Shown: positions 35,031-44,900, counted from the stretch's first letter. The stretch: DNA of 64,000 bases from DATAXP01 sp036272935 (GCA_036272935.1 DATAXP010000075.1:87085-151084); one strand, 5' to 3'. A program made the numbers and translations. Notes: generated from the sequence alone by a model not told the origin.

Positions 35031-36188
35031 CTAGCACCGCTCAAAAATCGTCGCGATCCCTTGGCCGATGCCGATGCACATGGTCGCCAGGCCGAGCGTG
35101 GCATCGCGGTCGAGCATCGCGTGGATCAGCGTCGTTGAGATGCGGGCACCGCTGGCTCCCAGCGGATGGCCGATCGCGATCGCTCCGCCGCGCACGTTCA
35201 CCCGCTCTTCATCGAGGCCGAGCATGCGGATGCAGGCGATCGCCTGCGACGCGAATGCCTCGTTCAGCTCGATCAGATCGATGTCTTTCAGCGATAGCCC
35301 AGCCCGCTTCAGCGCCTTCTGCGTCGCAGGCACCGGGCCGGTCCCCATCACCGCCGGGTCGACGCCGACGACCGCGGTCGCCAGGATGCGCACTTTCGGC
35401 GTCAGGCCGAGTTCTTTGGCGCGCTCGTCGCTCATGATCAACAGGGCCGCGGCACCGTCGTTCAGCGGCGAACTGTTGCCGGCAGTCACCGTTCCCATGC
35501 CGGGCATGAAGGCCGGCTTCAAAGCGGCAAGCGTTTCGAGCGACGCATCGGGGCGCACGCACTGATCACTCTCGACCAGGAATCGTTCGCCACGCTCGTC
35601 GTGTCCCCAGATCGGCACCATCTCGGCCTTAAACTCTCCGGCCCGCTGCGCGGCCGCGGCACGCTGGTGGCTGCGCAGGGCGAACTTGTCCTGCTCCTCG
35701 CGCGAGATGCCCTGGCTTTGGGCGAGGAACTCGGCCGTCACTCCCATCATCAGCGCCCCTTTGCTGGTGCGGTGGAACAGCTTGGGGTTGAGGTTCAGGT
35801 CCTTGTCCATCGGGATGTGCTGCATGTGCTCAAGGCCGCCGACGATCTGCACGTCCTCGAAGCCGGCCATGATGGCGTGCGTCGCCTGGTTCAGCGCCTG
35901 CAAGCTGCTGCCGCACAGGCGGTTGACCGTCGCTCCGCCGGTGGCCATCGGCAGGCCGGCCATCAGCGACACGGCCCGGGCAACGTCGAACCCCTGTTCG
36001 CCTTGCTGCTGCGTGTTGCCGAGCACCACGTCCTCGATCACTTCAGGATCGACGCCGCTGCGCTCGACAAGTTCCTGCACCACCGCCACCGCCATGTCAT
36101 CCGACCTGACGTTGCGGAACCAGCCCTTCTCGGGATGCGAGCGCCCGATCGGCGTGCGAAGCCCTTCGATGACGACTGCGTGTTTCAT
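35031..36188 (-). CDS. fadA: Acetyl-CoA C-acyltransferase (thiolase)
   Basis: This 385-residue thiolase carries out the last step of beta-oxidation, cleaving 3-ketoacyl-CoA with CoA. The nucleophilic Cys is in VNRLCGSSLQALN (residue about 92), the catalytic His in GHPLGASGA (about 341-349), and the second Cys in the C-terminal MCIGIGQGIATIFE. The start (MKHAVVIEGLRTPIGR) and length are those of FadA-type enzymes. It follows the fadB-like gene on the same strand after a 171-base gap filled by a palindromic repeat, and probably forms the trifunctional complex with it. Confidence 0.94.
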   Translation of the reverse strand: MKHAVVIEGLRTPIGRSHPEKGWFRNVRSDDMAVAVVQELVERSGVDPEVIEDVVLGNTQQQGEQGFDVARAVSLMAGLPMATGGATVNRLCGSSLQALNQATHAIMAGFEDVQIVGGLEHMQHIPMDKDLNLNPKLFHRTSKGALMMGVTAEFLAQSQGISREEQDKFALRSHQRAAAAQRAGEFKAEMVPIWGHDERGERFLVESDQCVRPDASLETLAALKPAFMPGMGTVTAGNSSPLNDGAAALLIMSDERAKELGLTPKVRILATAVVGVDPAVMGTGPVPATQKALKRAGLSLKDIDLIELNEAFASQAIACIRMLGLDEERVNVRGGAIAIGHPLGASGARISTTLIHAMLDRDATLGLATMCIGIGQGIATIFERC

Positions 36189-36210
36189 GGGTATGCTTTC
36201 CTACTATTAA

Positions 36211-36335
36211 ACCCCTCTCCCTTTGGGAGAGGGTGGCAAGCGCAGCGAGCCGGGTGAGGGTGAGTCAGATACTCGGCCTCGACACCGCTTCGCCCTCATC
36301 CGGCCTTCGGCCACCTTCTCCCAGAGGGAGAAGGA
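36211..36335. repeat. Composite palindromic repeat between fadB-like and thiolase genes
   Basis: The unit opens with a hairpin (CCCTCTCC CTTT GGGAGAGGG) and continues with GGCAAGCGCAGCGAGCCGGG and GTGAGGGTGAG. It closes with CCCTCATCCGGCCTTCGGCC and CTTCTCCCAGAGGGAGAAGG, so the two ends are roughly inverted copies. It belongs to the 'ccctctccc...gagagggtgaggg' repeat type found in many high-GC genomes. A related copy lies inside the ECF transporter gene at 40558-40659. Confidence 0.75.
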
Positions 36336-36359
36336 TATCGATTTGTGTCCTCATTGATT

Positions 36360-38510
36360 CTACGTTCTGCCGTAAAACGTTCCGCCGGTCTTGGCCAGGT
36401 CCAGCAGCATCGGCGTCGGCCGATAGCGTTCGCCCAACGATTCATACGGCTTCAGCCGCTCGACGATCTTCGCCGCTCCGATGGTATCGGCCCAGAACAG
36501 CAGCCCCCCTTTGAAGGGCGGAAACCCGATGCCGTAGATCAGCCCCAGATCGACATCGCGGGCGTCGCGCACCAGGCGGTCTTGCAAGATGCGCGTGGCT
36601 TCGAGCACCATCGGCAAGAACAACCGCTCGGTCACCTGCTCCTGGGACAGTTTGGCGGCCACGGGCTTGACCAGCGGGGCCAGCAAACCGTTGAGCGTCG
36701 GGTCGGGCTCGCCGCGACCTTTCTTGTCGGTGTACTTGAAGAACCCGGCACCGCTTTTCTGCCCCAGTCGGCCGGTCTTCACCATCGTGTCGAGAATCGG
36801 CGATTCGACAATCCGCCCGGGAAACGCCGCATGCATCACCTGCCCCGCGTAATACGCCGTGTCGAGCCCCACGACATCGTACAGCGTCATCGGCCCCATC
36901 GGCATGCCGAATTCCTTGGCCGCCGCTTCGATCATCTTCAACGGCACTCCTTCGGCCAGCAGGTTCAGCGCCTCGTTCATGTACGGCAGCAGCAGGCGAT
37001 TGACCAGGAACCCCGGGCCATCGTTCACCACGATCGGACTCTTGCCGAGCCGCTTCGCAAACGCCACCGCCGTGGCCACCGTCATATCGCTGGTGAGCGG
37101 GCCGCGAATCACCTCCACCAGCGGCATCTGCCGCACGGGATTGAAGAAGTGCAGCCCTACGAACCGCTCGGGATACTTGAGTCCCTGCGACAGCGTGCCG
37201 ATCGAGATCGCCGAGGTGTTCGAGGCCAGGATCGCCTCGGGCCGTAACTGCGGCTCGATCCGCGCATACAGCTTCTTCTTAATCGCCGGGTTCTCGACGA
37301 CTGCTTCGATCACCAGATCGCACGCCGCGAACTCGCTATCGACCGTCGTGGCATTCACCAACGGCACGTACTTGAGCAATTTCTGAGGATCGCTGCCTTT
37401 GATTGCCTTGTTGTACGACACTTCTTCCAGCGTTTTCTTCACGCCGCCCGCCAGTGCCGCGGGCGAGGCGTCGTTGATCGTCACTGGCACGTCGCGCTTC
37501 ACGCACGCCGCGGCAATCCCTGAGCCCATGATCCCCGCGCCGAACATGCCCACGGCGTTGATCTCGCGCGGCTCGATGCGCTCGTCGGCAATGCCGCGAT
37601 CCTTTTTGTTGCGATCGCCGAGGAAGAACACGTTGATTAGCGCGCGGTTGATCGGCGTGCCGAAAATGTCGGCGAACGCTTCGGCCTCTTGCTTGCAAGC
37701 CTCGGCCAGGGTGGCGCTCGCCGCGCCAAGCATCAGTTCCAGGGCCGCCATCGGCGCGGGGTAATGCCCCTTGGTGACCTGCTGGATCATCGCCGCCGCC
37801 GTGGCGCCAAGGAACATCAGCTCGGTTTCGTTCATCGCGATGGGCTGCGACCAACGCTCGCGGTCGCGCTGCCACCCGCCGCTGCGCTGCTCGGCGCGGA
37901 TCAGTTCGATCGCCGCATGTTCCAGTCGCTCTGGCGCGACGACGTCGGTCGCCAGCCCCATCAACGCCGCAGCCCGGCCGTCGATACTCTCGCCGCCCGT
38001 GACCAACTCCACGGCATTGGGCAGGCCGACCATGCGCGGCGTGCGCGCCGTGCCGCCCCAGCCAGGGAACATGCCCAGCTTCACTTCGGGGAAGCCGTAC
38101 TGGGCCTTGGGATTCGTGGTCATGAGTCGCCGATCGCACCACATTGCTAGCTCCGCGCCGCCGCCGACGCACATGCCGTCGATCGCCGCGGTGGTGACGA
38201 ACGGTACTTTTGATAGCCGCTCGAACAGGCTGCGGCCGCGCGTGGCGATTTCCACCACGTCGGCATGCGTGACGTTCTTGGCCGCGGCGAACTCGCGCAG
38301 GTCGGCGCCGGCAATGAAGATGCCGGGCTTGGCCGAGGCGATCACGAGGCCAGCCAGCCCAGGACGTTTTTCCAGCTCGCCAAACCGGGCTTCAAACTCT
38401 TCCAGCACGGCGCGCGACAGCACGTTGGCGCTTTTGGCAGGGTCGTCGAACGTGAGCACCGCGATGTCGGGCTCGGGGAAACTGAGTTTCAGATAAGTGG
38501 CGTCGGGCAT
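36360..38510 (-). CDS. Fatty-acid oxidation multifunctional enzyme (enoyl-CoA hydratase/3-hydroxyacyl-CoA dehydrogenase)
   Basis: This 716-residue FadB/FadJ-type enzyme has an N-terminal crotonase domain (residues about 1-190): GADLREFAAAKN and CVGGGAELAMWCDRR with the catalytic-Glu loop KLGMFPGWGGT. The NAD-binding 3-hydroxyacyl-CoA dehydrogenase domain follows (about 315-495; GMFGAGIMGSGIAAACVKRD, HFFNPVRQMPLVE), then the C-terminal dehydrogenase domain (about 500-716; PGFLVNRLLLPYMNEAL). It supplies the two middle steps of beta-oxidation, upstream of the thiolase gene on the same strand. The length is that of FadJ. An ATG start at 38510 is plausible. Confidence 0.93.
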   Translation of the reverse strand: MPDATYLKLSFPEPDIAVLTFDDPAKSANVLSRAVLEEFEARFGELEKRPGLAGLVIASAKPGIFIAGADLREFAAAKNVTHADVVEIATRGRSLFERLSKVPFVTTAAIDGMCVGGGAELAMWCDRRLMTTNPKAQYGFPEVKLGMFPGWGGTARTPRMVGLPNAVELVTGGESIDGRAAALMGLATDVVAPERLEHAAIELIRAEQRSGGWQRDRERWSQPIAMNETELMFLGATAAAMIQQVTKGHYPAPMAALELMLGAASATLAEACKQEAEAFADIFGTPINRALINVFFLGDRNKKDRGIADERIEPREINAVGMFGAGIMGSGIAAACVKRDVPVTINDASPAALAGGVKKTLEEVSYNKAIKGSDPQKLLKYVPLVNATTVDSEFAACDLVIEAVVENPAIKKKLYARIEPQLRPEAILASNTSAISIGTLSQGLKYPERFVGLHFFNPVRQMPLVEVIRGPLTSDMTVATAVAFAKRLGKSPIVVNDGPGFLVNRLLLPYMNEALNLLAEGVPLKMIEAAAKEFGMPMGPMTLYDVVGLDTAYYAGQVMHAAFPGRIVESPILDTMVKTGRLGQKSGAGFFKYTDKKGRGEPDPTLNGLLAPLVKPVAAKLSQEQVTERLFLPMVLEATRILQDRLVRDARDVDLGLIYGIGFPPFKGGLLFWADTIGAAKIVERLKPYESLGERYRPTPMLLDLAKTGGTFYGRT

Positions 38511-38602
38511 GCGAGTGTCTCTTTCGGCCTAGCGACGTGATAGCGCTCCTTTTTACACTGTGCTCCATGCAAGCGGAAAGCGGAAAGCCGAGCGCGGATG
38601 CA

Positions 38603-38636
38603 GCATTCCCCATTCCCCGTTCCCGATTCCCCATTG
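38603..38636. repeat. Short direct-repeat tract
   Basis: The tract consists of CATTCCC units in tandem (CATTCCC, CATTCCCC, GTTCCC, GATTCCCC, CATTG). A related, longer and partly inverted copy lies at 51974-52056. It sits just before the likely start of the ECF S-component gene. If translation began at the GTG at 38537 it would be coding. Confidence 0.55.
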
Positions 38637-38656
38637 CTCCGCTCGCTCCCGAACAG

Positions 38657-39223
38657 ATGGCCACGATCGCGCTGGTGGCGGCAATGCACTTCGTGGTGTC
38701 GTATGCGTCGGTGTTGGCCGGTATGCTGCTTTGGACCCTGCTGGGGCCGTTGGCGGTGTTTGTGACCGGCATTGCGGACCAGGGCATTCCCTGCCTGCTG
38801 CTGGCGATGCTGTTGGTGCTCATCCCGCGCGTCGGCGTGGCAGCATGGTCGCTGGCCACGGTGTTCGTGCTCAACACGTTGTTCGGCGGATTCGCAGGCG
38901 TTCCCTCGCTGGCGTACATCGGCGTGAGCATCGTGGTACACGAAACGTTGCTGGCCGCCAGCGGCATCACGACGACATCGCTATTGCGCGTGCCGAGGCC
39001 GCGACCCAAGGTAGCAACCGTGCTGCGCGTGGCGCTGGTGCTCGGGCTGTGCAAAGCGGTGAACGTGTTCGCGCAGTTCACGCTGGCCAAGCTGCTGTTC
39101 CGCTTCATGTTTGCCGATTGGTACCTGATTAGCGCTTCGCTGGTCACCGGGTTGGGATACGGCAGCGTCGGGGCAGCGATCGGCTTGGTGCTGGGATACC
39201 GGCTGCGCAGGGTCGCCGTATGA
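38657..39223 (+). CDS. ECF transporter S-component-like membrane protein
   Basis: This hydrophobic protein of about 188 residues has five or six transmembrane helices (from VAAMHFVVSYASVLAG to GLGYGSVGAAIGLVLGYRL). It is probably the substrate-binding (S) subunit of an energy-coupling-factor importer, because its stop overlaps the ATG of the A-A-T gene (ATGA at 39220). No S-family signature identifies the vitamin or metal; the overall look is of the MptD-like group. I use the ATG at 38657. An in-frame GTG at 38537 would add 40 residues translated from repeat sequence and would sit 27 bases from the divergent fadB-like start, so I think it less likely. Confidence 0.7.
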   Translation: MATIALVAAMHFVVSYASVLAGMLLWTLLGPLAVFVTGIADQGIPCLLLAMLLVLIPRVGVAAWSLATVFVLNTLFGGFAGVPSLAYIGVSIVVHETLLAASGITTTSLLRVPRPRPKVATVLRVALVLGLCKAVNVFAQFTLAKLLFRFMFADWYLISASLVTGLGYGSVGAAIGLVLGYRLRRVAV

Positions 39224-41334
39224 ACGCGGCCCTCGAGGTGATGGGCCTCGGCTTCACGTTCCCGGGGCGCACGTCGCAGGCGCTCGACCAAATCAATTTC
39301 ACATTGCCGACGGCGAGCATCACCGTCGTCGCCGGACGCACCGGCTCGGGCAAAAGCACGCTACTGCGGGCGCTGGCCGCTTGGATTCCTCGCCACAGCG
39401 CGGGGCGCATGACCGGCAGCGTCACGGTCGGCGGGCTCGACACGCGCACTGCGACGACCGCCGAATTGGCACGCACGGTCGGCCTGATGCAACAGTCGAT
39501 CGATGACCAACTTTGTGCGACGACCGTCGCCGGCGAAGTCGCCTTCGGCTTGGAGAACCTGGCCTTGCCGGTCGACGAAATCCACGGGCGAGTCGGCGCT
39601 GCACTGGCGCGCTTCGGTCTGGCCGGGTTTGAGAGCCACCAGACGCGGCAACTCTCGAGCGGGCAGCGGCAGCGACTGCTTTTGGCGAGCCTCTGGGCGA
39701 TGCGGCCGCGCGTGCTGGTGCTCGACGAACCGCTCAGCCAGCTCGACGAGCAAGGGACAGCCGCTCTGTTGGCCGAGCTGCGACGGCTGCGCGACGAAGG
39801 GATCACGATCGTCGTGGCCGAGCATCGCGTCGATCAGTTGTTGCCGATCGTCGATCGGGTGCTGGTGCTGGAAGGCGGGCGACTTGTGGGCGCTAAACCG
39901 CAAGCGATGGTCGAAGCGGTCACGGTTGGCTCACCAATCGCTGGCGGACCGACCATCGTTGCGGCCGAGCGCATCGCGGCGCGATATGGTGCATCGTCGC
40001 CGCCGGTGTTTTCGGACGTAACGCTTTCGGTGGCACATGGAGAGCGGATCGCGATCGTGGGTCCCAACGGGGCCGGCAAGAGCACGCTGCTAAAGGTGCT
40101 GGCCGGGATCATGCCCCCGGCAATGGGCGAAGTGCGTTGGTGCGACGACGAAGCCGGCAGGCCACCGGTCGGATTGGTGCCGCAGAACCCTGACCTGACA
40201 CTGTTCTCGAATAGCGTGCGTGACGAACTAGCGTTCGGCCCGCGACAACTCGGCTTGGACGAGGCCGAGATTGCGCGGCGCGTGGCGACGGCGGCGGATG
40301 AGTTTTCGCTCGATGATTTGCTCGACGAGCCGCCGCAGGGGCTCAGCCAGGGGCAGCGCTTGCGCGTCGCCTTGACGGCCGCGGCGACGCTCGAGCCGCA
40401 AGTGTTGCTGCTCGACGAACCCACCATCGGCCAGGATCCGGAGCAGATGCACCGGTTGTTTAGCGCGCTGGTGGCGGCCGTCGAGGCGGGGCGCATCGGG
40501 GCGATTGTCTTCTCGACGCACGATGCTGAAGTGGCGCGGCGGTATGCGACACGCATTCTCCCTCTCCCCGCCGCGGGAGAGGGCCGGGGTGAGGGGGGCA
40601 TGAAGCGTGTACCCACGTCGCCCCCTCACCCTAACCCTCTCCCGCAAGGGGAGAGGGGAACTGGTGGAGCGCTTGAACGGCTGGATGCGCGGGTCAAGAT
40701 TGTGTACCTGTTGGCCCTGTCGCTGGTTAGCGTGACGGTCGATTCAGCGCGGGCATTGCTGATCGTCGGGGCGATCGGCATGGCGCCGGTGTTCGCGCTG
40801 CGCTGTGGATGGCGGGCCCGGGCGCTCGTTGTCGGTGCGATTGCCGCGACGATTTGGGGCGCAGTGCTCTCGCAGGCGATGTTTTACAGCTTCGAGCCTC
40901 GGACGCCGTGGATGACGATTGCCGGCGTGACGCTGTGGCGCGAAGGAGCACGGTACGGCCTGCTCCAATCGATGCGGCTGGTGGCGACGACCGCCTCGGG
41001 AATAGCCGTGTGTCTATCGACTAGCCCCGAGCGGCTGTTGGCGGCGATGACGCGCCTCGGCTCACCGGCGACGCTCGCGTTCTTGGTGACAACCGCGATG
41101 CGGTTTCTGCCGACGATGGCCGACGAGTGGCTGGCGATCCGGCTGGCTCACCGGCTGCGCGGCTACCGCTTCCGCCCCTGGAAATTGGCCGCGTGGTGCA
41201 TCGAGGCAGGGATGTTCGCGCCGTTGGTGGCGGCGGCGCTGCGGCGGGCGACGACACTGGCGGTCAGCGTCACCACGCGTGGACTCGATCCGCGGGCGCC
41301 GCGGACGTACTACGATCCGCCGTCACGCGGTTAA
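39220..41334 (+). CDS. Fused ECF transporter: two ATPase domains plus T subunit
   Basis: This 704-residue fusion energises uptake of a vitamin or metal captured by the S protein. ATPase 1 (residues about 1-235) has Walker A GRTGSGKSTLL, signature LSSGQRQRLLL and Walker B VLVLDEPLSQLD. ATPase 2 (about 240-445) has GPNGAGKSTLL, LSQGQRLRVAL and LLLDEPTIGQD. Residues about 447-480 are a linker translated from a palindromic repeat (PHPNPLPQGERG). The T part (about 482-704) has membrane helices from KIVYLLALSLVSV and coupling motifs AHRLRGYRF and TTRGLDPR. Separate genes or an A-A fusion are usual; A-A-T in one chain is unusual. The 3' end overlaps the convergent gene by 12 bases. Confidence 0.88.
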   Translation: MNAALEVMGLGFTFPGRTSQALDQINFTLPTASITVVAGRTGSGKSTLLRALAAWIPRHSAGRMTGSVTVGGLDTRTATTAELARTVGLMQQSIDDQLCATTVAGEVAFGLENLALPVDEIHGRVGAALARFGLAGFESHQTRQLSSGQRQRLLLASLWAMRPRVLVLDEPLSQLDEQGTAALLAELRRLRDEGITIVVAEHRVDQLLPIVDRVLVLEGGRLVGAKPQAMVEAVTVGSPIAGGPTIVAAERIAARYGASSPPVFSDVTLSVAHGERIAIVGPNGAGKSTLLKVLAGIMPPAMGEVRWCDDEAGRPPVGLVPQNPDLTLFSNSVRDELAFGPRQLGLDEAEIARRVATAADEFSLDDLLDEPPQGLSQGQRLRVALTAAATLEPQVLLLDEPTIGQDPEQMHRLFSALVAAVEAGRIGAIVFSTHDAEVARRYATRILPLPAAGEGRGEGGMKRVPTSPPHPNPLPQGERGTGGALERLDARVKIVYLLALSLVSVTVDSARALLIVGAIGMAPVFALRCGWRARALVVGAIAATIWGAVLSQAMFYSFEPRTPWMTIAGVTLWREGARYGLLQSMRLVATTASGIAVCLSTSPERLLAAMTRLGSPATLAFLVTTAMRFLPTMADEWLAIRLAHRLRGYRFRPWKLAAWCIEAGMFAPLVAAALRRATTLAVSVTTRGLDPRAPRTYYDPPSRG
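40558..40659. repeat. Palindromic repeat inside the ECF fusion gene
   Basis: A 102-base unit (exactly 34 codons) runs from CTCCCTCTCCCCGCCGCGGG to CCGCAAGGGGAGAGGGGA, with GCCGGGGTGAGGGGGGC and CCCCCTCACCCTAACCCTC between. The ends are inverted copies of each other. It is of the same general type as the intergenic unit at 36211-36335. It lies exactly between the second ATPase and the T domain and keeps the frame open. Confidence 0.85.
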
Positions 41335-41973
41335 TTCCAGCGTTGCCCACAGGCTGGGGTCTTCGCGATACGGGTATTCGATCGGGCAAGTGAACGTCTG
41401 CTCGCCCAACTCGCGGTCGATCAAGGCATAGGTGAAGCCCAGTCGAGCATGCTCGGCTGGGTCGTATCCGGTGAGGGCCGCAGCCGGGATGAACGCTTCG
41501 AGCACGTAGCCGTCGACACGCCGCTCGCGGCGCACCTCAAGCACACCGGGTCGCACGGGGCGCGCGTTCTCGCGCGCTCGGTTGATGAGCATCTGCTCGG
41601 CGACCGGTTCGTCGAGCGCGCGGCCGGTGCCCGAGGGCATGAAGATGAACGCGTGGCAGAAGCGGCTGGCGCGGTGAATATTGTGCGTGTCGCGCGTGTC
41701 GATCCAGACACGCAGGCCGTCGCTCTCGTCGGGGCGGCTCTCGCGGCACCACGGCTGCTGCCGCTTGCCCGTGACACGCACCCAGAACAGCAGTCCCTCG
41801 GCGTTCCAGCCGGTGCGCACCTCGGCAAAGCGCCCTTCGCCGTCGAGGTCGCCGAACATCGGCAGCGCGTGCTTCTCCGAGAGCGGCTTGGCGGCGGTCC
41901 ACGCGGTGTCGTGCTTCAGGCAGGGCACTGAGTAGCGGAACAGGAAACGCGGCGCAATCAGAGATTCGGTCAT
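41323..41973 (-). CDS. DOMON/CBM9-like domain protein
   Basis: This 216-residue protein without a signal peptide has the beta-sandwich pattern of the carbohydrate-binding family 9-like (DOMON-type) domain: GWNAEGLLFWVRVTGK, SDGLRVWIDTRDTHNIHRAS, then VDGYVLEAFIPAAALTGYDP and a final strand. Planctomycetes carry related stand-alone copies whose role is unknown; binding of a sugar or heme-like ligand is possible. It ends 12 bases inside the ECF gene and starts 15 bases from the end of uvrA on the same strand, so it may be co-transcribed with uvrA. Confidence 0.72.
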   Translation of the reverse strand: MTESLIAPRFLFRYSVPCLKHDTAWTAAKPLSEKHALPMFGDLDGEGRFAEVRTGWNAEGLLFWVRVTGKRQQPWCRESRPDESDGLRVWIDTRDTHNIHRASRFCHAFIFMPSGTGRALDEPVAEQMLINRARENARPVRPGVLEVRRERRVDGYVLEAFIPAAALTGYDPAEHARLGFTYALIDRELGEQTFTCPIEYPYREDPSLWATLELTA

Positions 41974-41988
41974 TGGATATCGGTCCCT

Positions 41989-44900
41989 TTAACCCCCGGC
42001 GACTCGCCGGGGGCTAATGAGTGTCCCCTGGCGGCCACCCGTCACTGCCGCGTAGTGCTCGCGAAAGAAGTCGACGATCGACGGGGTGATGTCGGCCGAC
42101 GTGTGGAAGCGCAGCGATACCATGTCGTGGTCCGGCCGGCTGGTGAGCAACTCAACCTCCTCGCCAAGCTCGGCCACACGTCCCATCGGAAACATCTGCT
42201 TGGGGCCGTTGAGCACCAGGTGCAGCGCGGCCACTTTCTTCGTTTGAATGGTCGCCCACGGCTCGCTCGAACCGCGCGGGCAGAGGTGCACCAGTTGCTG
42301 GTTGTTCCAGAGAAACTCGCCTCCCTCGGCAACTTGGCCGAGCAGCTCGCAAAGCTCCTCAAGCAACTCGGGACTCCACTTCGCCGGCTTGCCCGGCGGG
42401 AAACCCTTGCGCGACAGATGCCACTTCTGCCCCAGCACCTTCCACGGCATCACGTCCTCGGGCTTCTGCTGGGCGCGCTGCGTGAAGCGCTCGAAGCCCT
42501 TCACCGCCGCTTCGAGGAACTGCCAGAATTCGGGACGGTCGATCTCGGCCCACGTGTGAACCGCCAACTGCACTTCCTGCCAGGGGCCGCGCAGGTTCTT
42601 GCACTTCACGCGCGGCTCGCTGCCGTACACCGGCAGGTCGGGCATCTCGTTCAGCGGCTTGAGGTCTAGCCGTTCGATCAACTCATCGCGTTGGAAGCTC
42701 TTTTTCGCGACGCGGAACTTCAGCTTCACCAGCCACGGCTCGCCGGTGACAGCGTGGAAGAACCAGCCGTCGCTCTTCTTCGGCGCGCTGATCTCGACGA
42801 CCGTGCGCGAATTCCAGTTGGTCGGGCTGAACTCGCCCAGCTCGTGGATGCGATCGATCACCGCGGCGAGAATCTTGCCGTCCCAACGACACGCCTGACC
42901 GTCGCGCCCCACGCGGTCCACAGTATGCCAGCGCCGGCCATCGGCTTCCCAAGGATTCTTGGCTTCCAGGCCGACCTGATGCACTTCAAGATCGTCGTGG
43001 CGCTGGGCCTCGGCCGCGGCAAAGTCGTATGGCTTGCGCTCGACGTGTGGTCCGGCCGCGAGTACCGGGGCGAGCATCTCGCCCGTGTGCGAACGCAACA
43101 GTGGCCAGGCACCATTCTTCGCGGCTGCGGCCTTGCGGCGCGTCGCGGCCTGATAAGCGTTGGCATGCTCGACGATCTGTTCCGGCGTGCCGGCTGCCAC
43201 GACTTGACCGCCGGCGTCGCCCGCTTCGGGCCCCATGTCGATCACCCAATCGGCCGTCTTGATCACGTCCAAGTTGTGTTCGATCACGACGACCGTGTTC
43301 CCCAAATCGACCAGTCGATTGAGCACGTCGAGCAGTTTAGCGAGATCATCGAAGTGCAGGCCGGTGGTCGGCTCGTCGAGCAAGTACAGCGTCTGTCCGG
43401 TGTCGGGTCGCGCGAGCTCCGCGGCGAGCTTCACGCGCTGCGCCTCGCCGCCCGAGAGCGTCGGCGCTGCTTGCCCCAGGCGCAGGTAATCGAGCCCCAC
43501 GTCGCACAGGGTTTGCAGCGTACGGCGAATCTTGGGGATGTTCGCGAACAGTTCGAGCGCCCGGCCGGCGGGCATGTCGAGCACGTCGGCAATACTCTGG
43601 CCGCGGAACTTTACGGCCAGTGTTTCGGGGTTGTAACGGCGGCCACGGCAGTCGTCGCACTCGACCCACACGTCGGGCAGAAAGTGCATTTCGATCCGCA
43701 GTTGGCCGTTGCCTTCGCACTTCTCACAGCGCCCGCCTGGGACGTTGAAGCTGAACCGGCGAGCCGTGTAGCCTCGCAGCTTCGCCTCGGGCAGGTGTGC
43801 ATACAACTCGCGGATCTGCTCGAACACGCCAGTGTAGGTGGCCGGGTTCGAGGTGGGCGTGTTCCCCAGCGGCTGCTGGTCGACGCGAATCACCTTGTTG
43901 ATTTGCTCGACGCCACGGATCGCATCGTGCGGGGCGGCAAACGTGCGCGCCCGGTGCAGCGTGCGAGCCAGGGCGTTGTACAACACGTCCTCGACCAGCG
44001 AGCTTTTGCCGCTGCCGCTGACGCCGGTGACCACGGTGAACGTTCCCAGCGGAATCTCGACGCTCACGTTGCGCAGGTTGTTGTGGCGGGCACCGAGGAC
44101 TTGGAGCAACGGGAGCTGGGAGCTAGGAACTGGGAGCTGGGGTTTATTGGTCTTGCGCGGTTTCTTTTCCTTCCTAGCTCCTTGCTCCTCGTCCCCAGCT
44201 CCCCCCCGCCTGTTCGTCGGCACCGGGATCGCCTTGGTGCCGCTGAGGTACGGACCGGTGACCGAGCCTTTCTGCTTGGCGACTTTCTCGGGCGTGCCGC
44301 GCGCCACGACTTGGCCGCCGTGTTCGCCGGCGCGCGGACCGAAATCGAGCAGTTGATCGGCCCCGGCAATGACTTCCTTATCGTGCTCGACCAAGAGCAG
44401 CGTGTTGCCGAGATCGCGCAGGCGCTCGAGCGCTCGCAGCAGACGCAAGTTATCGCGCGGATGCAGTCCGATCGTCGGCTCGTCGAGCACGTATAGCACG
44501 CCCGTCAGGCCGCTGCCCACCTGGCTGGCCAGCCGGATGCGCTGGGCCTCGCCGCCCGAGAGGGTCGGTGCTCCGCGCGACAGCGTGAGATAATCGAGCC
44601 CGACATCAACCAGGAATTGCAGCCGGTTGCGCACCTCGCGCAGCAACTCGCCGGCCACCTTGCGCTCGGCCGCGGTGAGCTTGAACGTATCGAACTGCTT
44701 GAACAGCTCGCCCAGCGGCGTGCGGCACAGCTCGTCCATGGTGCGGTTGCGAAAGCGCACGGCCGAGGCATCGTCGCGCAGGCGGCTGCCGCCGCAGGTC
44801 GAGCATTCCACTTCGTCAACCAGGTGATCGAGCTTGCCGCGCAAGGCCGGCGACAGCCGCGACGCTTCTTCCAACGCCGGATACAGTCCTTTGTATTGAA

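Noticed and set aside
42691..44496. A 601-codon plus-strand open frame, with several others opposite uvrA
   Set aside because: They are shadows of the four conserved ABC modules on the minus strand.
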